Assembly (NCBI GenBank): GCA_002104905.1
Contig: MCFE01000247.1
Span: 50,986-114,985 of the forward strand
DNA: 64,000 bases
Source: Basidiobolus meristosporus CBS 931.73
Taxonomy: Eukaryota; Basidiobolomycota; Basidiobolomycetes; Basidiobolales; Basidiobolaceae
Direction: 5' to 3'
The first letter of the stretch is position 1. Every line of letters starts with the position of its first letter. A program made the translations under genes and the position numbers. This document shows positions 43,840-54,678 of this stretch, piece after piece. A model generated the notes under the pieces. The model made no database searches. It had not been told where the DNA came from and worked only from the letters and a program-made list of their open reading frames with translations.

Positions 43840-45064
43840 CTAGTTGCCCTTGGTAGATGTCTGCAATAGATATTAGTGTAAGGCCATATATTTGATAATA
43901 TTCAACTTGCAATAAACTTCCAACTCTCAAAAAAAAATCTATGTTAGATACATATTCTCTGGCTATGAATGGGGTGAATTAGAGTCATCATACCAAGCAA
44001 ATGTTGCAAGGGCTTCACATACAAGTCTTAAGTTGAAGCATTCCCTTAGGACATTTTGGTTGATTTTCAATAGCCAAACACCATATCGCTTGTCTACTGT
44101 AATTCCACATATTGATTACAATCATGGAAATTAATTTCAACTTGTAAAACATTCCCAAAGACGTATTCATTAATTATTTAGCAATATTAAAAATTTCCAT
44201 CCAAATCACTTGAAAAAGACTCAACAGAAAGAGTAAAAACTTTTCGGCAGCTATCAAAGATCATTTAATCTAGCATTCTTCCCATCGTGAATGTAGCTCT
44301 GACAGATTACCACGAAACAGGGAAAAGCCATGTTTCAAACTAAGCGGTGCCAAAAGAATTGGAACACCATATCTGATGTATTGAATGATATGGAGGAGTA
44401 TTGTAAGACTCATGCACGAATGTAATGCACCATGAATTGCAACTGTGAAGTTCACACACTTTAACCTATAGGGTAATCTTATCGTAATAAACGAATAAAC
44501 GAATAAACGACCATTACAAAACAGGTATTCTTGATCAGTACTGATACCAGAGCATTGGAAAACATCTACAGATCACATTCCCTGATATGACCAGGGAGAA
44601 GTGATTCCCTCGATCTTCGATTAGAATATCACATCAAAGTTCCGGATCTAGCTATAAATCGCCAAACTTAAAGAGCACCAGTCAAATGAACACGTGTTGT
44701 GGTGATTGGCTGAAGCTTATTTCCTCTAAAGAACCTTATCTCGTGATTATCCATAAATGGAAGGATCACGGGAATCCGCCTCGTCGTGGCCATTGCCAAA
44801 AAAGACCCAATCCACACGGCATTTAGAAGATTGGCGAGCGGGTCAGAATTTCCATGGAAAAGACAGCGTCCAATGACCAAACTGCCAAGCAGAGAGATTT
44901 TTCCTCCATGATAGAATGGACTAGTATGGGTGTTTTGGGATACACAGCCAGAGTATTGCTACTTTGGTTTTATTTCTGATACTTCAAAGATTAATGTGTA
45001 ACAAACAGTCGCATTACAATTATAATGAAGGGTAAATACAATGGGGATATACTGTACAATGGAT
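43840..45064. other. AT-rich intergenic stretch
   Basis: No supported gene. A minus-strand open frame at 44668-44880 has no recognisable domain. The right end is the 3' flank of the transporter gene. Confidence 0.4.
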
Positions 45065-45076
45065 GCTAGCGGGCTC

Positions 45077-47480
45077 TTAGAAGCCGAATCCGGCCATAAT
45101 ACCATAGCCAAGTGTAAACACGAGAACGGTGCAGATGATACTTGTAGGTATACCGGTGATGATGAAGTCCTTCGTGGTCAGGTAAGGTTTGCCAAGTGGA
45201 TTCTCCATCATGACCGCAGACATATTGGGATATCCTGATACGGGCAATCCCATACCGGCAGAGCATGCCAACCCGGCCCCCATGACAAGGAGATTTGGAT
45301 GGGGGACGGGGAGGTTTTGCCCAACCTCCCGTACAATGGGGACAATAATCAATGCAGCAACAGTGTGTGACACAAAGGTGGCGAAGACAAGGATCAGGAA
45401 TGAGAAAATGGCCAAGATGGCAATCACCTCGAGGTTCTGGATGCCATCTTTGATCTGAAGCGCAATGTCTTGGAGCAGGCCAGACGAGGTGACCGCGTTA
45501 CCGAGCGCCATACCTCCCTGAGCCAGAACCACCACCGACCAAAGGAAGTTGTTCAGATCGTCCTTATTGAGGATGCCAGTTCCGAAAAACATGAAGAGAG
45601 GGATGGCGGCAATGATACCAGTGTCGCCTATGTGGGCCTCCATGGAGCTCTCGGCGCACCACAGGCCAATGGTCAGGATGGTGATGAACATCACATACAT
45701 CTGTGTCCAGTTGGCCTTGCCCTTGGTTGGCTTGATGGTGTTCAAATGTGGACTGGCGCGGTCTGGCCGATAAACAAGAAGAAGGATGGCCCATGCCACG
45801 AAGACCGAGATGATGGAGATTGGCAGGGCAACGCCGAACCATTTGCCCCAACCAGGATTGGGCTGCATATACTGGATGGTGACAATGTTCTGAGGGGACG
45901 AGATGGGCGAGGTCATACCTCCGATACAACTGGCGAGTGCAATACCGAGCAGCAAGCATTGGGCCACTGGGGAGTCATCCGCCAGGGTACGCAGGATAGG
46001 ATCGATCAAAGAGAAACACAGAACGGGTGTGGCCACGTTGGAGATCCACATACTCAAGAAAACGGCGACAAGCATGATGGCCAATAAAACCCAGCGTGGG
46101 CGGGTCCCTGCACGTGAGAGGACATGTGAGGCAAATGCTTTGGCAATCCCGTACTTGGAAAGGGCGGCGGCGAGCGCAAACCCACCAAGAAGCATCATGA
46201 TGGTCCCGCTGAACATAGACTGAAAGACAGCCTTCGAAGCAGCCTTAGCCGGCATTTCGGACCCGTCGGGATTGCGAAGAATCCCGAGAGGAACAATGAG
46301 GAAAGGGATCATAAGGGAGGTGGCATAAATGGGGATTGCCTCTGTAGCCCACATGATAGCGGCGAAGATCAAAAGAGCAAAGCAATAGTTTTCTTGACGG
46401 TTGCCAAAGCAATCTACGTTGAGTAGGATGATCAGGGCGGCAATGGCAATCGAAAAGCAGATGATTTGTCGGAAGAGTTCCTTATTGATGCGGTACTTGG
46501 TGAATGGAATCTTCACAGTTGGGACGGCCTTATCTTTAACGTGGGCATCGTTGATACGACGCTCCTGGCCGACCATGTCCTTCCACACAGTGTTCCGGTC
46601 AAAAGTCACTTGGTCACGAAGGTGAGATTTCATCTGGCGAACGGCCATCTGATGGTTGCCATAGCACAATGCATCGGCGTATAGGCGCTCTACACGCTCG
46701 ATTTGCTCCCGTAGGATCTCGACTGTTCTGGGAGTGAAAGGGTGCGAATCAAGAACCATTTTGGGAAGATACTGTTCTCTTAGATTTCCATCGAGAAGTT
46801 TGTCGTACTTCTTCAGAATCTTTTGGAATGCGGTCCGGTTCAACTCAATGTACGATTCGAGTTCCGAAAGGGATACGAAAAGGTCAATGAGCTGGGAACG
46901 TAGGTCCACGAGTTGTTCAACATACACTTGGGAGTCTCGAGTAGTGTGGCGTGTTAGACGGGACTCGATGGAGATACGTGTGGTGGACGATCTGCGACGA
47001 AAATGAACCTTGCTGTGCTCCATCTCGGGTTTGGTATCTGGAATCGTTTTCTCGGAAGCATCATGAAGCTCCGATTCAAGATTCTCGAGAGGGCTGTGGG
47101 CAGATTTGTACGGGTGAGAAGCGTTCAGCGATAACCGATGGCCTTTGTGGTCGGAGGAAACGGCTCCTTCAAGCTCGTCAATGCGCAGAAAAAGCTCAGA
47201 TTCCTGCTGGGTGTAGAAGTCGAACACCTTCTCAAGTTGCATATCAAGCGCCGTTAGAAAGCGGGCTTCGGCATCCAGGCGACGCTCCTCGGTGAGGACG
47301 GGGTCATCGACGCGTTCTTTCTCAAGCTGAAAGATGATCTTTTTCAAGGCATCGTAACTATTGTGTTATTTGGTGGTTAGCAGAATGCGTCGGACACTGA
47401 TGCAGAGCATTTACTTACGCTACGTATTTGTCAATCCAGTCTGGCACCGCATTGAGCTGCAGTTGGTGCGAAAACTTCAT
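45077..47480 (-). CDS. SPX-domain low-affinity phosphate transporter (Pho87/Pho90/Pho91 type)
   Basis: Two exons, 47419-47480 and 45077-47357; 780 aa. The N-terminus MKFSHQLQLNAVPDWIDKYV, then AYDALKKIIFQLE across the splice, is a typical SPX domain, the sensor of inositol pyrophosphates that report phosphate status. The SPX region extends to about residue 250 with the helix FQKILKKYDKLLDGNLREQYL. After it come about 12 membrane segments of the DASS/SLC13 anion-symporter fold, including MWATEAIPIYATSLMIPF, GIALASCIGGMTSPISSPQN and SGMGLPVSGYPNM-like pieces near the end. Homologs such as yeast Pho87, Pho90 and Pho91 carry phosphate across the plasma or vacuolar membrane and are inhibited by their SPX domain. 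Length is a little shorter than the yeast proteins (about 880-920). Confidence 0.9.
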
Positions 47481-48852
47481 GTTGGATGAATGGAGGGGAG
47501 TAGATAGACAAATGAGCTGAGGCTGCTTGGGTATCTGGTTCCTTTTTAAAGGAATTTTTTTCGATGTTTCACGGGTAATAGAAAAGTCCGGATCAATTGG
47601 CATAGGTGGATGCTTATAGGTGTAACCAGTGATTGGCCCATCCACGCTGATAGCCGGCCCTTTTCCTAGTAGCTAGACGAGTGCAACTGAGCTAAGAATA
47701 GACCCCTCGTTGGCCTCCACTCCACTGAGACTTGCCCTCGCCCTCGCCCTTGGCCTTGGCCTTTCAAGCAGAACTGTTGAAATTTAATCAACCGTGTATG
47801 GAAACCATGTGTAGAGATTGAATGCAAGCCGATCATCCGATAGTGTTACGTGGAAATCAGTAACGCTGGGTGATGTATGATGGATGATGGAAATTCTATA
47901 TATGATCGTGCCTCGGAATTTCCATTTGTCAATTATGATGCGAAATGAACAACTAACCCCCCGGCCCCATCAGGTGTCGCACTTAAGGTTCTCTACCATT
48001 TGATACGTAGTATTATTTCCACCGGATTTCTACTGTATTTGCCTTCAATGATCCTCGACAGAATCATCTTCATTGGTCTTGGGTGCTCCTTATGTCAGCC
48101 CTTGAAAATTTCCTTTCCAATTGCTTGTGTAACAGATTACGTCCTCTTCGATCAGAGCACGATCCTTGTCTAATTGGGCTAATGAAAAAGACGGATTGGA
48201 ATGGTTAATGGGAAACCTTCCTTTAATTAAGACACATATACACGCTTCGTTGGGGGTCAAGTAACGTTACTCATGGTGGACCCTCTGCTTCCATAAAAGT
48301 CAATGTAATATAACTGGATTTTACTGGATTAGAGAGGTACGTGTGTTGGCGAAGGGGAAAGGCAAAACATTACCACATACTGCTTCACTTGCAACATATC
48401 CCTACCGCCAAATACACAGCTTTCAAAATCCTTTTGTTTCGTCTTGTTGCTGTTGCTGTTCCTATACTTGGATTTGAATGTTTATCTTTACACCTGGCCA
48501 CGTAACCATTAATAGCTAGGTTTGCAATTTGTTTGAAATTTTCCAAACTACCCCAATGGACATTTCAGGTGTTTTACATGGTGGCTTTGTCTTAAGTAGC
48601 TTGCTTGCTTGCTCAATCCATACTGTGAGCACCATAATAAGAATACGTACCCCATAGATTTATAAAAGCACTATCAGATATTTTTGATGGAAGCGTTCAG
48701 AGTACCATACAAAAATCAATAGTGGTTCAACTTGAACCAAACCAACAACTTCCCAAGAATGAAAAGCAGTGGCCAAGTTTAAGCAAAACATCCCATTGGC
48801 CATACAGGTCACAGTAATACTATGCTGCCTGGCTTATTAAAGCAGCACAAAC
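47481..48852. other. Intergenic with a short GC-rich hexamer repeat
   Basis: Probable promoter of the transporter gene on its left side. A small degenerate repeat of ctcgcc/cttggc units occupies about 47730-47765. No gene seen. Confidence 0.4.
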
Positions 48853-49165
48853 CTGTTGCATGATCTCTAGGGATTATTGGAAGTGATTAGGAGAACTGGA
48901 AGAATTGCATAATAATTACTTGTTGTTTTATTGAGCTCAACAAAGTACTTATACTTTCAGGGAAACTTGTAAAGATAGGAATAGGTGTATTTTAATGAAG
49001 GATCCAGGAAGCTATGTGCAAAGTTTGGGGGCTATTGGATAAGTTTGAGAATACTGATAGCTCACAGGCATCACTAATTGAAAGAATTAGCTAATAACTT
49101 ACAAACTAAATCTTAAGTAATTCATAACTTAGCAATAAGCTAAGTAGAATCTTATGTGATGCAAG
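48853..49165 (-). repeat. Old, diverged Copia LTR
   Basis: Shares the LTR's left part in inverted orientation (ggattattggaagtgattaggagaac) and a middle block (tatgtgcaaagtttgggggct), but is strongly diverged. The right boundary is uncertain. Confidence 0.6.
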
Positions 49166-49775
49166 CTATACTTACAACCAAACCAACATGTGATGGTCAC
49201 AATTTTAGAAAGCTCCCAAACACTCGCTTGTATCTTCTGTTGTTGCTTTCCATTGGTTTCATATTAATTACATGAGGTATCCGGTTGAGAAGGAAACGTT
49301 ATGATTTGCATACAAAATCCAGGATGTTATAAAAATTTCCATTTACAATGACTCGGACTACCTGTTTATGGTGAATACTAGTTCCCAGCCGGTTTTTCGA
49401 AGTACAAACGATTTATAGTTCTGCTTTAAACCAGGCATAAAGAAGCTTTATCACGTTAAATACAAGAGTCAAACTGACTTGAGACCTCGATTGAGCAAAT
49501 CCAATTCTAAACGCTAAACGACATAAAACTTTGGGGGTGATCAGGTTCATTTAAGTTGTACACATCGTTTGGGCTGAATTACATCTCAACGCACAGTGTT
49601 ACTTGCTAATGACATGGCTATTCCGCTACAGTACTAGCCCGTGAGATTCCACACAGCCTCATAATGAATCTTGATGTGTATTGAAGTCAGTTGTTGCCTT
49701 CTGGAAGCCAATAGGATGACTATAGTTAAAAGCAAGACTGCAGTTTATTTACTGGCATTATGTAACTTGGAAATG
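49166..49775. other. AT-rich stretch, nothing recognised
   Basis: About 600 bp without open frames of note. Lies 3' of the C39-like ORF. Confidence 0.4.
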
Positions 49776-50384
49776 TCAGTCTTTTTCTTGAAATCTTGCA
49801 AAGTCTGATTCGTTATATTTTTGGGACACACCACCGCTTGGATCCCATACTTGGTAGGTATTGTCGAGAACAATGACGAAGTGTTGCTTTGCGCTTAACT
49901 TGCCAATGCAAGGAAAGGTAGTTGGTTTTTTGAGAGTTCGCTTAGAATATCCTTTCCAGGTGCAATCAGCATCATTGTTAACATGGTTTTCAATATTACC
50001 TAAGCTCGGCTCAAGGTTCTTAAGGGCAAGGAGGCACAAAACAGCACAGCCATAGGTACAACACCAACAATTCACCTTGGTACCGTTTTTTGGAGTGTCT
50101 TTGGTATGGCCGCTGCATGCACCCCTGTTTTGGACGTAGCAGTCTGCGTAGTGTTTTCCCATATAGGTAAATAGAGAGTTGGTAGAAGCTTTAAATGAAG
50201 AGGGAATGTTTATGACAAGCTGCTGTGTATTTATAGCAATTTTAGTGAGGCAGAAAGTATCGTAAGCAGTTCGTGCGTAACAATATTGGTGGATTACTCT
50301 GAAGAACCTGTACCAGTTTTGTTGTAACACATGGTCTGAAGAGCATATATTGAAAACATCAGGAAGGTAAGTACTGCGGTTCAA
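49776..50384 (-). CDS. Small cysteine-rich protein resembling C39-type cysteine peptidases
   Basis: 202 aa, single exon as read. The second half has the pattern of papain-like C39/C39_2 peptidases: a cysteine in TYGCAVLCLLAL, a histidine about 65 residues later in KQHFVIVLDNTYQ, and an aspartate in VWDPSGG. The N-terminal third has several cysteines and no clear signal peptide; an unrecognised upstream exon or a later start (MGKHYADCYVQ) is possible. C39-like domains in bacteria cleave leader peptides or act as toxins and cell-wall enzymes. Here neither substrate nor location can be inferred. It sits alone in an AT-rich, transposon-laden region, a setting common for accessory genes. Confidence 0.5.
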   Translation of the reverse strand: MNRSTYLPDVFNICSSDHVLQQNWYRFFRVIHQYCYARTAYDTFCLTKIAINTQQLVINIPSSFKASTNSLFTYMGKHYADCYVQNRGACSGHTKDTPKNGTKVNCWCCTYGCAVLCLLALKNLEPSLGNIENHVNNDADCTWKGYSKRTLKKPTTFPCIGKLSAKQHFVIVLDNTYQVWDPSGGVSQKYNESDFARFQEKD

Positions 50385-50967
50385 TATTCAGATGAATGGT
50401 TATTCTTATCTACAGGTAGTTGATTGTAGTCAGCAGGCGTACCCAAAAATACTTAAGTGTCATAGAATAAACCATCACTAATTAACCCTTTGAACCTTAG
50501 TGTCTCCTGTTACTCACTCTTTTCCTGTGCATGTTGCTCATTTGCAATTGGATATGAAAAAGGTTATTATTACTAAAAGGAGGATTTATCCAAAAATATT
50601 CAAGCAATTCCTCTTCTACCACCCACTACAAATAACAAAAGAACTGCTAAAAACCATGGTTTGATTGCTTTCTGAAGCGCTTGTGCTGAGAAGAGAACCA
50701 GCATCTTTGCTAATATATTGTGTTTTTATGGCGTAATTGATCTATTGGTAACACCTCACTCTAAGGGTTGCAATTACGGAGTTTGGCCTACTGGGATGAT
50801 ATTGTAAGCAATGCAAGAGTTACAAATCCAGGTCTGTTTATGGCATTACAAGGACTGGGTGTATTTTAAAGCTTTTTATCACTTTTTACTCACACTCTAA
50901 CACTAACATACAGATTTGACTTTGGTTTGGTAGTTCAGATTGGCTTTGCAGCTTTCTTACAATGATA
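50385..50967. other. AT-rich stretch, nothing recognised
   Basis: No supported gene or repeat in about 580 bp. Confidence 0.4.
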
Positions 50968-51258
50968 TGTTACGATTTAAATCCTAACTAGTCACTACCA
51001 TTCACTTGAACACCTTGAATTGCACACTGACGATCAATCACACTCGGTGATACACACATTATTTAATACATCTTGGACCCTCCTTTTGGAAGCTTGCTCT
51101 ACGTTATCGGAAGCTCTCCTCCCAAGACTAGCTCTATATAAACCCCTCTAAACACTATCAATAAAGCATCAACCTTTCACCGGTTCATCAATGATTCAGA
51201 TAACCCTCTCGTATCGAATATCCTCCAATCCTTCTCCACTTACCATTGATTCATAACA
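50968..51258 (+). repeat. Possible LTR of a second retrotransposon family
   Basis: Begins TGTTAC (50968), ends ATAACA (51258), 291 bp. Near its 3' part it has a TATA box (tatataaacc, about 51136) and AATAAA (about 51161), as expected of an LTR promoter and polyadenylation signal. No matching copy was seen elsewhere in the window, so the call is tentative. Confidence 0.4.
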
Positions 51259-51582
51259 GATTGCTACGGGGCTAACGGGGCCACGTAGTAAAGGATAGAA
51301 TTCAGAAGGTAGCGGTGTATTCGCCAAGGGGGAAGGGGACTGAATAAAAGACGGAGGTTTATTTAGAATATTGGGGATAGGGGGAATAGTCAAGGTCAAC
51401 ATTGGGATGATATTCTTCCTTCTAACTTAGGATCTATATCCAAAACCAACTGCCGACTCATAGAAATAGAGCTAGGTATATACATGGCTTTGGTCTGTTG
51501 TGTGGGATAATTATGTTTTCCTATTTAGGATTTGTCTCAGCCTTTCCTTCTTTTACGTTAGATTGTGTTTAACTGTGTAGCA

Positions 51583-51738
51583 AGATGTTACGTACTTAAA
51601 GAGTAATGTCCTTTAGAGAGTACGAAAAGGGATAAAGTGTATGTTATCTTGTAGATTCGACGGGGTAGTGTAAGAATATCTCTTTAAAAGGTTAGGGTGG
51701 TGACTTCGTAGCAATATATTCAAGCTAATATTCGTTCC
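51583..51738 (-). repeat. Partial Gypsy-type LTR, inverted
   Basis: About 156 bp, the reverse complement of the right part of the LTR at 51999-52328 with only a few differences. Starts tgttac on the plus strand, which is the LTR 3' terminus on the minus strand (GTAACA). Confidence 0.7.
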
Positions 51739-51939
51739 AAATTTGCACAACGATGGGAGGGACCATACACAATAAGAAGAAAGCTACAAAAAGGAGGATA
51801 CCTACTACAAGATGATCAAGGAGAAGTCTTACAATTTGCAGTAAACATCGATCACTTACGGCCCTATAAAGACTCCGAGAAGCTGATACCCGAAATAAGC
51901 AAGGAAAGCACACATCGCGTACGGATATGGCATAATTAA
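51739..51939 (+). pseudogene. Ty3/Gypsy pol C-terminus (integrase end), fragment
   Basis: 66 codons beginning KFAQRWEGPYTIRRKLQKGG and containing LLQDDQGEVLQ and VNIDHLRPYK. These are the widely conserved last motifs of the integrase C-terminal domain of Ty3/Gypsy elements. The frame ends in TAA at 51937-51939. All upstream pol domains are missing; the fragment abuts an inverted LTR piece. Confidence 0.75.
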
Positions 51940-51998
51940 CGGAAGGAAGTCTCAAAAGGAAAATCTACGTGGAAGTAGATTAAGAAAGAGCCGGCCAT

Positions 51999-52328
51999 CT
52001 GTTACAGAGTAAAGAGTCACTCGATGTTAAGTGACATCAACACATACAAAGACGACTTAGTACCCAGGGAAAAGCAAATCAAAGACAAATCACCAGACTC
52101 ACAATAAGGTATAAATACCAAACAAGCAATCAAATAAAGAGGAGTTTTTTGGTTATAGGCAGAAAAGCGTAGTAGGAACAAATATTAGCTTGAATATATT
52201 GCTACGAAGTCACCACCCTAACCTTTTAAAGAGATATTCTTACACTACCCCGTCGAATCTACAAGATAACATACACGTTATCCCTTTTCGTACTCTCTAA
52301 AGGACATTACTCTTTAAGTACGTATCAA
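51999..52328 (+). repeat. Gypsy-type LTR
   Basis: About 330 bp, starting TGTTAC 59 bp after the pol stop codon, with TATAAATACC and AATAAAG inside. It ends near 52328 with a mutated terminus (gtatca instead of gtaaca). The right half matches the inverted piece at 51583-51738. Confidence 0.7.
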
Positions 52329-52567
52329 AAGATGTTATGAAATCCAGGCCAGTTCCGTCCTTCTGTTTGGTGTAACAAGGTCTGTCCTTTATTTTAGCGT
52401 AGGATCTACTTTTTATACATTTCTCGATCATTTGCATACAACTTGTCTTACTTTAGCCCATCAGTCTTTGATCATCTTTGATGATTTTGGTGTTGACGCA
52501 TCTCTATATGCGACAACTTGCTGCCTGTTCTGGTCGGATTCAGACTTTCATAACAAAGATAAAAAGT

Positions 52568-52640
52568 GGCCTCGTAGCTCAGTGGATAGAGCGTCCGCCT
52601 CCTAAGCGGAAGGTCCCAGGTTCGACCCCTGGCTTGGTTA
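52568..52640 (+). tRNA. tRNA-Arg (anticodon CCT), acceptor stem imperfect
   Basis: 73 nt. D arm (GCTC...GAGC), anticodon arm (TCCGC/GCGGA around loop CTCCTAA, anticodon CCT) and T arm (CCAGG/CCTGG around TTCGACC) all fold well. A run of T follows at 52643-52646 as a Pol III terminator. The acceptor stem is poor: GGCCTCG against CTTGGTT gives two mismatches and two G-T pairs. A mate of CGAGGC(C) would be expected, so the 3' strand looks mutated and this may be a tRNA pseudogene or a tRNA-derived repeat head. No intron. Confidence 0.7.
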
Positions 52641-52646
52641 ATTTTG

Positions 52647-53213
52647 ATCAATAGGAGATTGCTGTCTAACCAATCCAAGGGCAAAATCTCCGTAGGCTGG
52701 TAATGTGGCTTGATACTTACTGTTCACCAGCTTTTAATATTTGTTGATGGATAGCAAATATAAATTGCTGTGTATTTCCCTAGTTGAAATATTTGATCCC
52801 AATATTTCCCCGCAGGATTAGATGATTGTTTAGATACCGAAGTGTGCACCAACTGCAGCTCATACTAATACCATGAGGTAGTGTGCATTGGTAATACTAC
52901 GAGAGATTACTGTAGTATATGGATGCTATCTACAAGTGATATGCCAACCATTGTTGTTGGTGACATTCGTTGCTAACATATTGCAGGTTTTTTAATAATC
53001 AACGTACTGTTAGAGAAACCATGATGTAGTCATAAGGAATACAAGTAGGTTCCAGAGAGTACCTTCTGAATATGTACCAAAAACCATTGCGTTACTATCT
53101 GTACTACTGAGCAAGCAATCAACACATTGGCTCTTAAAACTGTATCATTCGTGCATTTCTCATCATTCAAATCCCCAAGAACTTTATTCAATCATATCCA
53201 TAAATCACATCCA
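52647..53213. other. Intergenic, nothing recognised
   Basis: About 570 bp, AT-rich, 3' flank of the small secreted protein gene. Confidence 0.4.
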
Positions 53214-53750
53214 CTAAGCACAATCTTCACTGCATTGAGTTTCTTCAACAGGCTCGGTGAATTGCTCAGTTTCATTTGCGCAGTCTTCAACACATTGGGT
53301 TTCCTCCACTGGCTCCAAGTACTCCACATTCTCATTTGGCTGTGTATAGACGTAAGGATACGGAGAGCTGTCTTCCAAATGCTCAGCTCCCTTCAGCCTA
53401 GTATACTCTGAGGCTCCAGTTGATCCCTCTAATTCGAGGCTGGGGCCTGCTTGATACTTGACATCCAGCCCTTTTCCGCTTTCTGCATGAGCAGTATTCA
53501 CGTTATCATGCTTCTGGGTGACGGTGGTGAACACCTGTCTCAGCAATGGTACCTTCGCCACTGGAGCTGATGGAAGTACAAAGGTTCTCGCATTATGGTA
53601 ACATGGTGCATTCTGTTGTCCGCATGGTACTCGGCGAAGATAAACCTTCTTGAAAGGCTGGGCGGAGGATGAAGTGTAGCCAGAGGGAACGGCAACAACT
53701 AACTCAAGAGTAACTAAGCTGACGATAGCTGCGAATGTAGTGAAGCGCAT
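53214..53750 (-). CDS. Small secreted cysteine-containing protein with C-terminal repeat
   Basis: 178 aa with a clear signal peptide (MRFTTFAAIVSLVTLELVVA, cleavage probably before VPSGY). The mature protein has two cysteines early (RVPCGQQNAPCYHNA) and an acidic middle region. Its C-terminus is two near-identical repeats of EPVEETQC-EDCA spaced by about 19 residues. No known domain. The size, secretion signal, paired cysteines and position in transposon-rich DNA resemble effector-like or cell-surface small secreted proteins of fungi, which is a description and not a function. TATA-like tatatata lies upstream near 53790. Confidence 0.65.
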   Translation of the reverse strand: MRFTTFAAIVSLVTLELVVAVPSGYTSSSAQPFKKVYLRRVPCGQQNAPCYHNARTFVLPSAPVAKVPLLRQVFTTVTQKHDNVNTAHAESGKGLDVKYQAGPSLELEGSTGASEYTRLKGAEHLEDSSPYPYVYTQPNENVEYLEPVEETQCVEDCANETEQFTEPVEETQCSEDCA

Positions 53751-54380
53751 GATTGATATACGTGACTTACGCTACAAGGATTCCTTATATATACGGCAAA
53801 GTCACCATATATTAGAGTTAAGGCATATTCTATAGTCATGTAATAAGCAATTATATTAAGCCACTAGATTAGCTTGCAATTTATTAGCGTATGATCTCAA
53901 CTCAACTGCCAATTAATTCATCTTTTAGTTCTGGATCTTGAAGTGAGAAAGTGAATTATGCGACAAAAGATCCATCAAGTACTGACATTACAACACAGAA
54001 TTAACTCTGGTTATGTATCACACTTATTTCTAGGGCCTTTCGGAACTCTCATTGCAATAAAAAAGATAATTTACAAGCTATAAACAAATTATAATGCAAG
54101 AAAACAAGTATTATATACTCATACTGTTGCATAGTATATATATTGATCAGGGCTAAAGTAGTATATCCAGGCTGTGTGATTTCTTAGTCAGAGTTGACTT
54201 TCTTTTGTTTGCTGGCAGATGTATCCATTTGCATATAAACCTTTGCAGGTAACTTCTCCTATGAGTAACATGCAAAGAAGTTACCAAAGGGAAATGTTTG
54301 TGGGAAAGGAAGGCACTCCTAGGCAAAGATTATGCCATGGAAAAGTGCTAAGGGATTGCATATCTCTACCACTATTTGAA
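53751..54380. other. AT-rich stretch, nothing recognised
   Basis: 5' flank of the small secreted protein gene, then featureless AT-rich DNA. An open frame beginning at 54219 (+) is not convincing. Confidence 0.4.
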
Positions 54381-54490
54381 TTAGGGTCAAGGCAAGGGGG
54401 TATGATAGTCAGAATGAATGAATCTTTATTTACCTAGGGCAGATATGCACAGAAGCCAAATTAATCCAAAGCTATGCCTAGAGATATTTT
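54381..54490 (-). repeat. Old SINE/LINE 3' tail with TTAGGG at its boundary
   Basis: Shares with the SINEs at 60.5-61.1 kb the pattern aatctttatttac ... gaagccaa(a/g)ttaatc ... cctaga. It is preceded by ttagggtcaaggcaaggggg at 54381. It is strongly diverged and short, so 5'-truncated if read on the minus strand. Confidence 0.5.
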
Positions 54491-54678
54491 GGTGTCTGGA
54501 GCAGAGGTAGACCAGTTAGTCTGGACACCTTTAATCAGTTTAGGGTTAGTGGAGTTGAAATAATGACCAACAGAGGAATTGTCTACCTCAATAACTCAAA
54601 ATGAAGTAGCAAGTGCCAAGTTGGAGGCTTTCTTACAAGTTGATCAAGGGAAGGTTAATTTTGTGTTGGCCTATCTGG

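Noticed and set aside
47730-47765. ctcgcc/cttggc repeats as possible telomere-like or CRISPR-like units
   Set aside because: Too short and irregular; hexamers do not match TTAGGG and there are no spacers. Treated as simple sequence.
52472-52684. 70-codon minus-strand open frame
   Set aside because: It is the antisense of the tRNA-Arg-like gene, a common false ORF.
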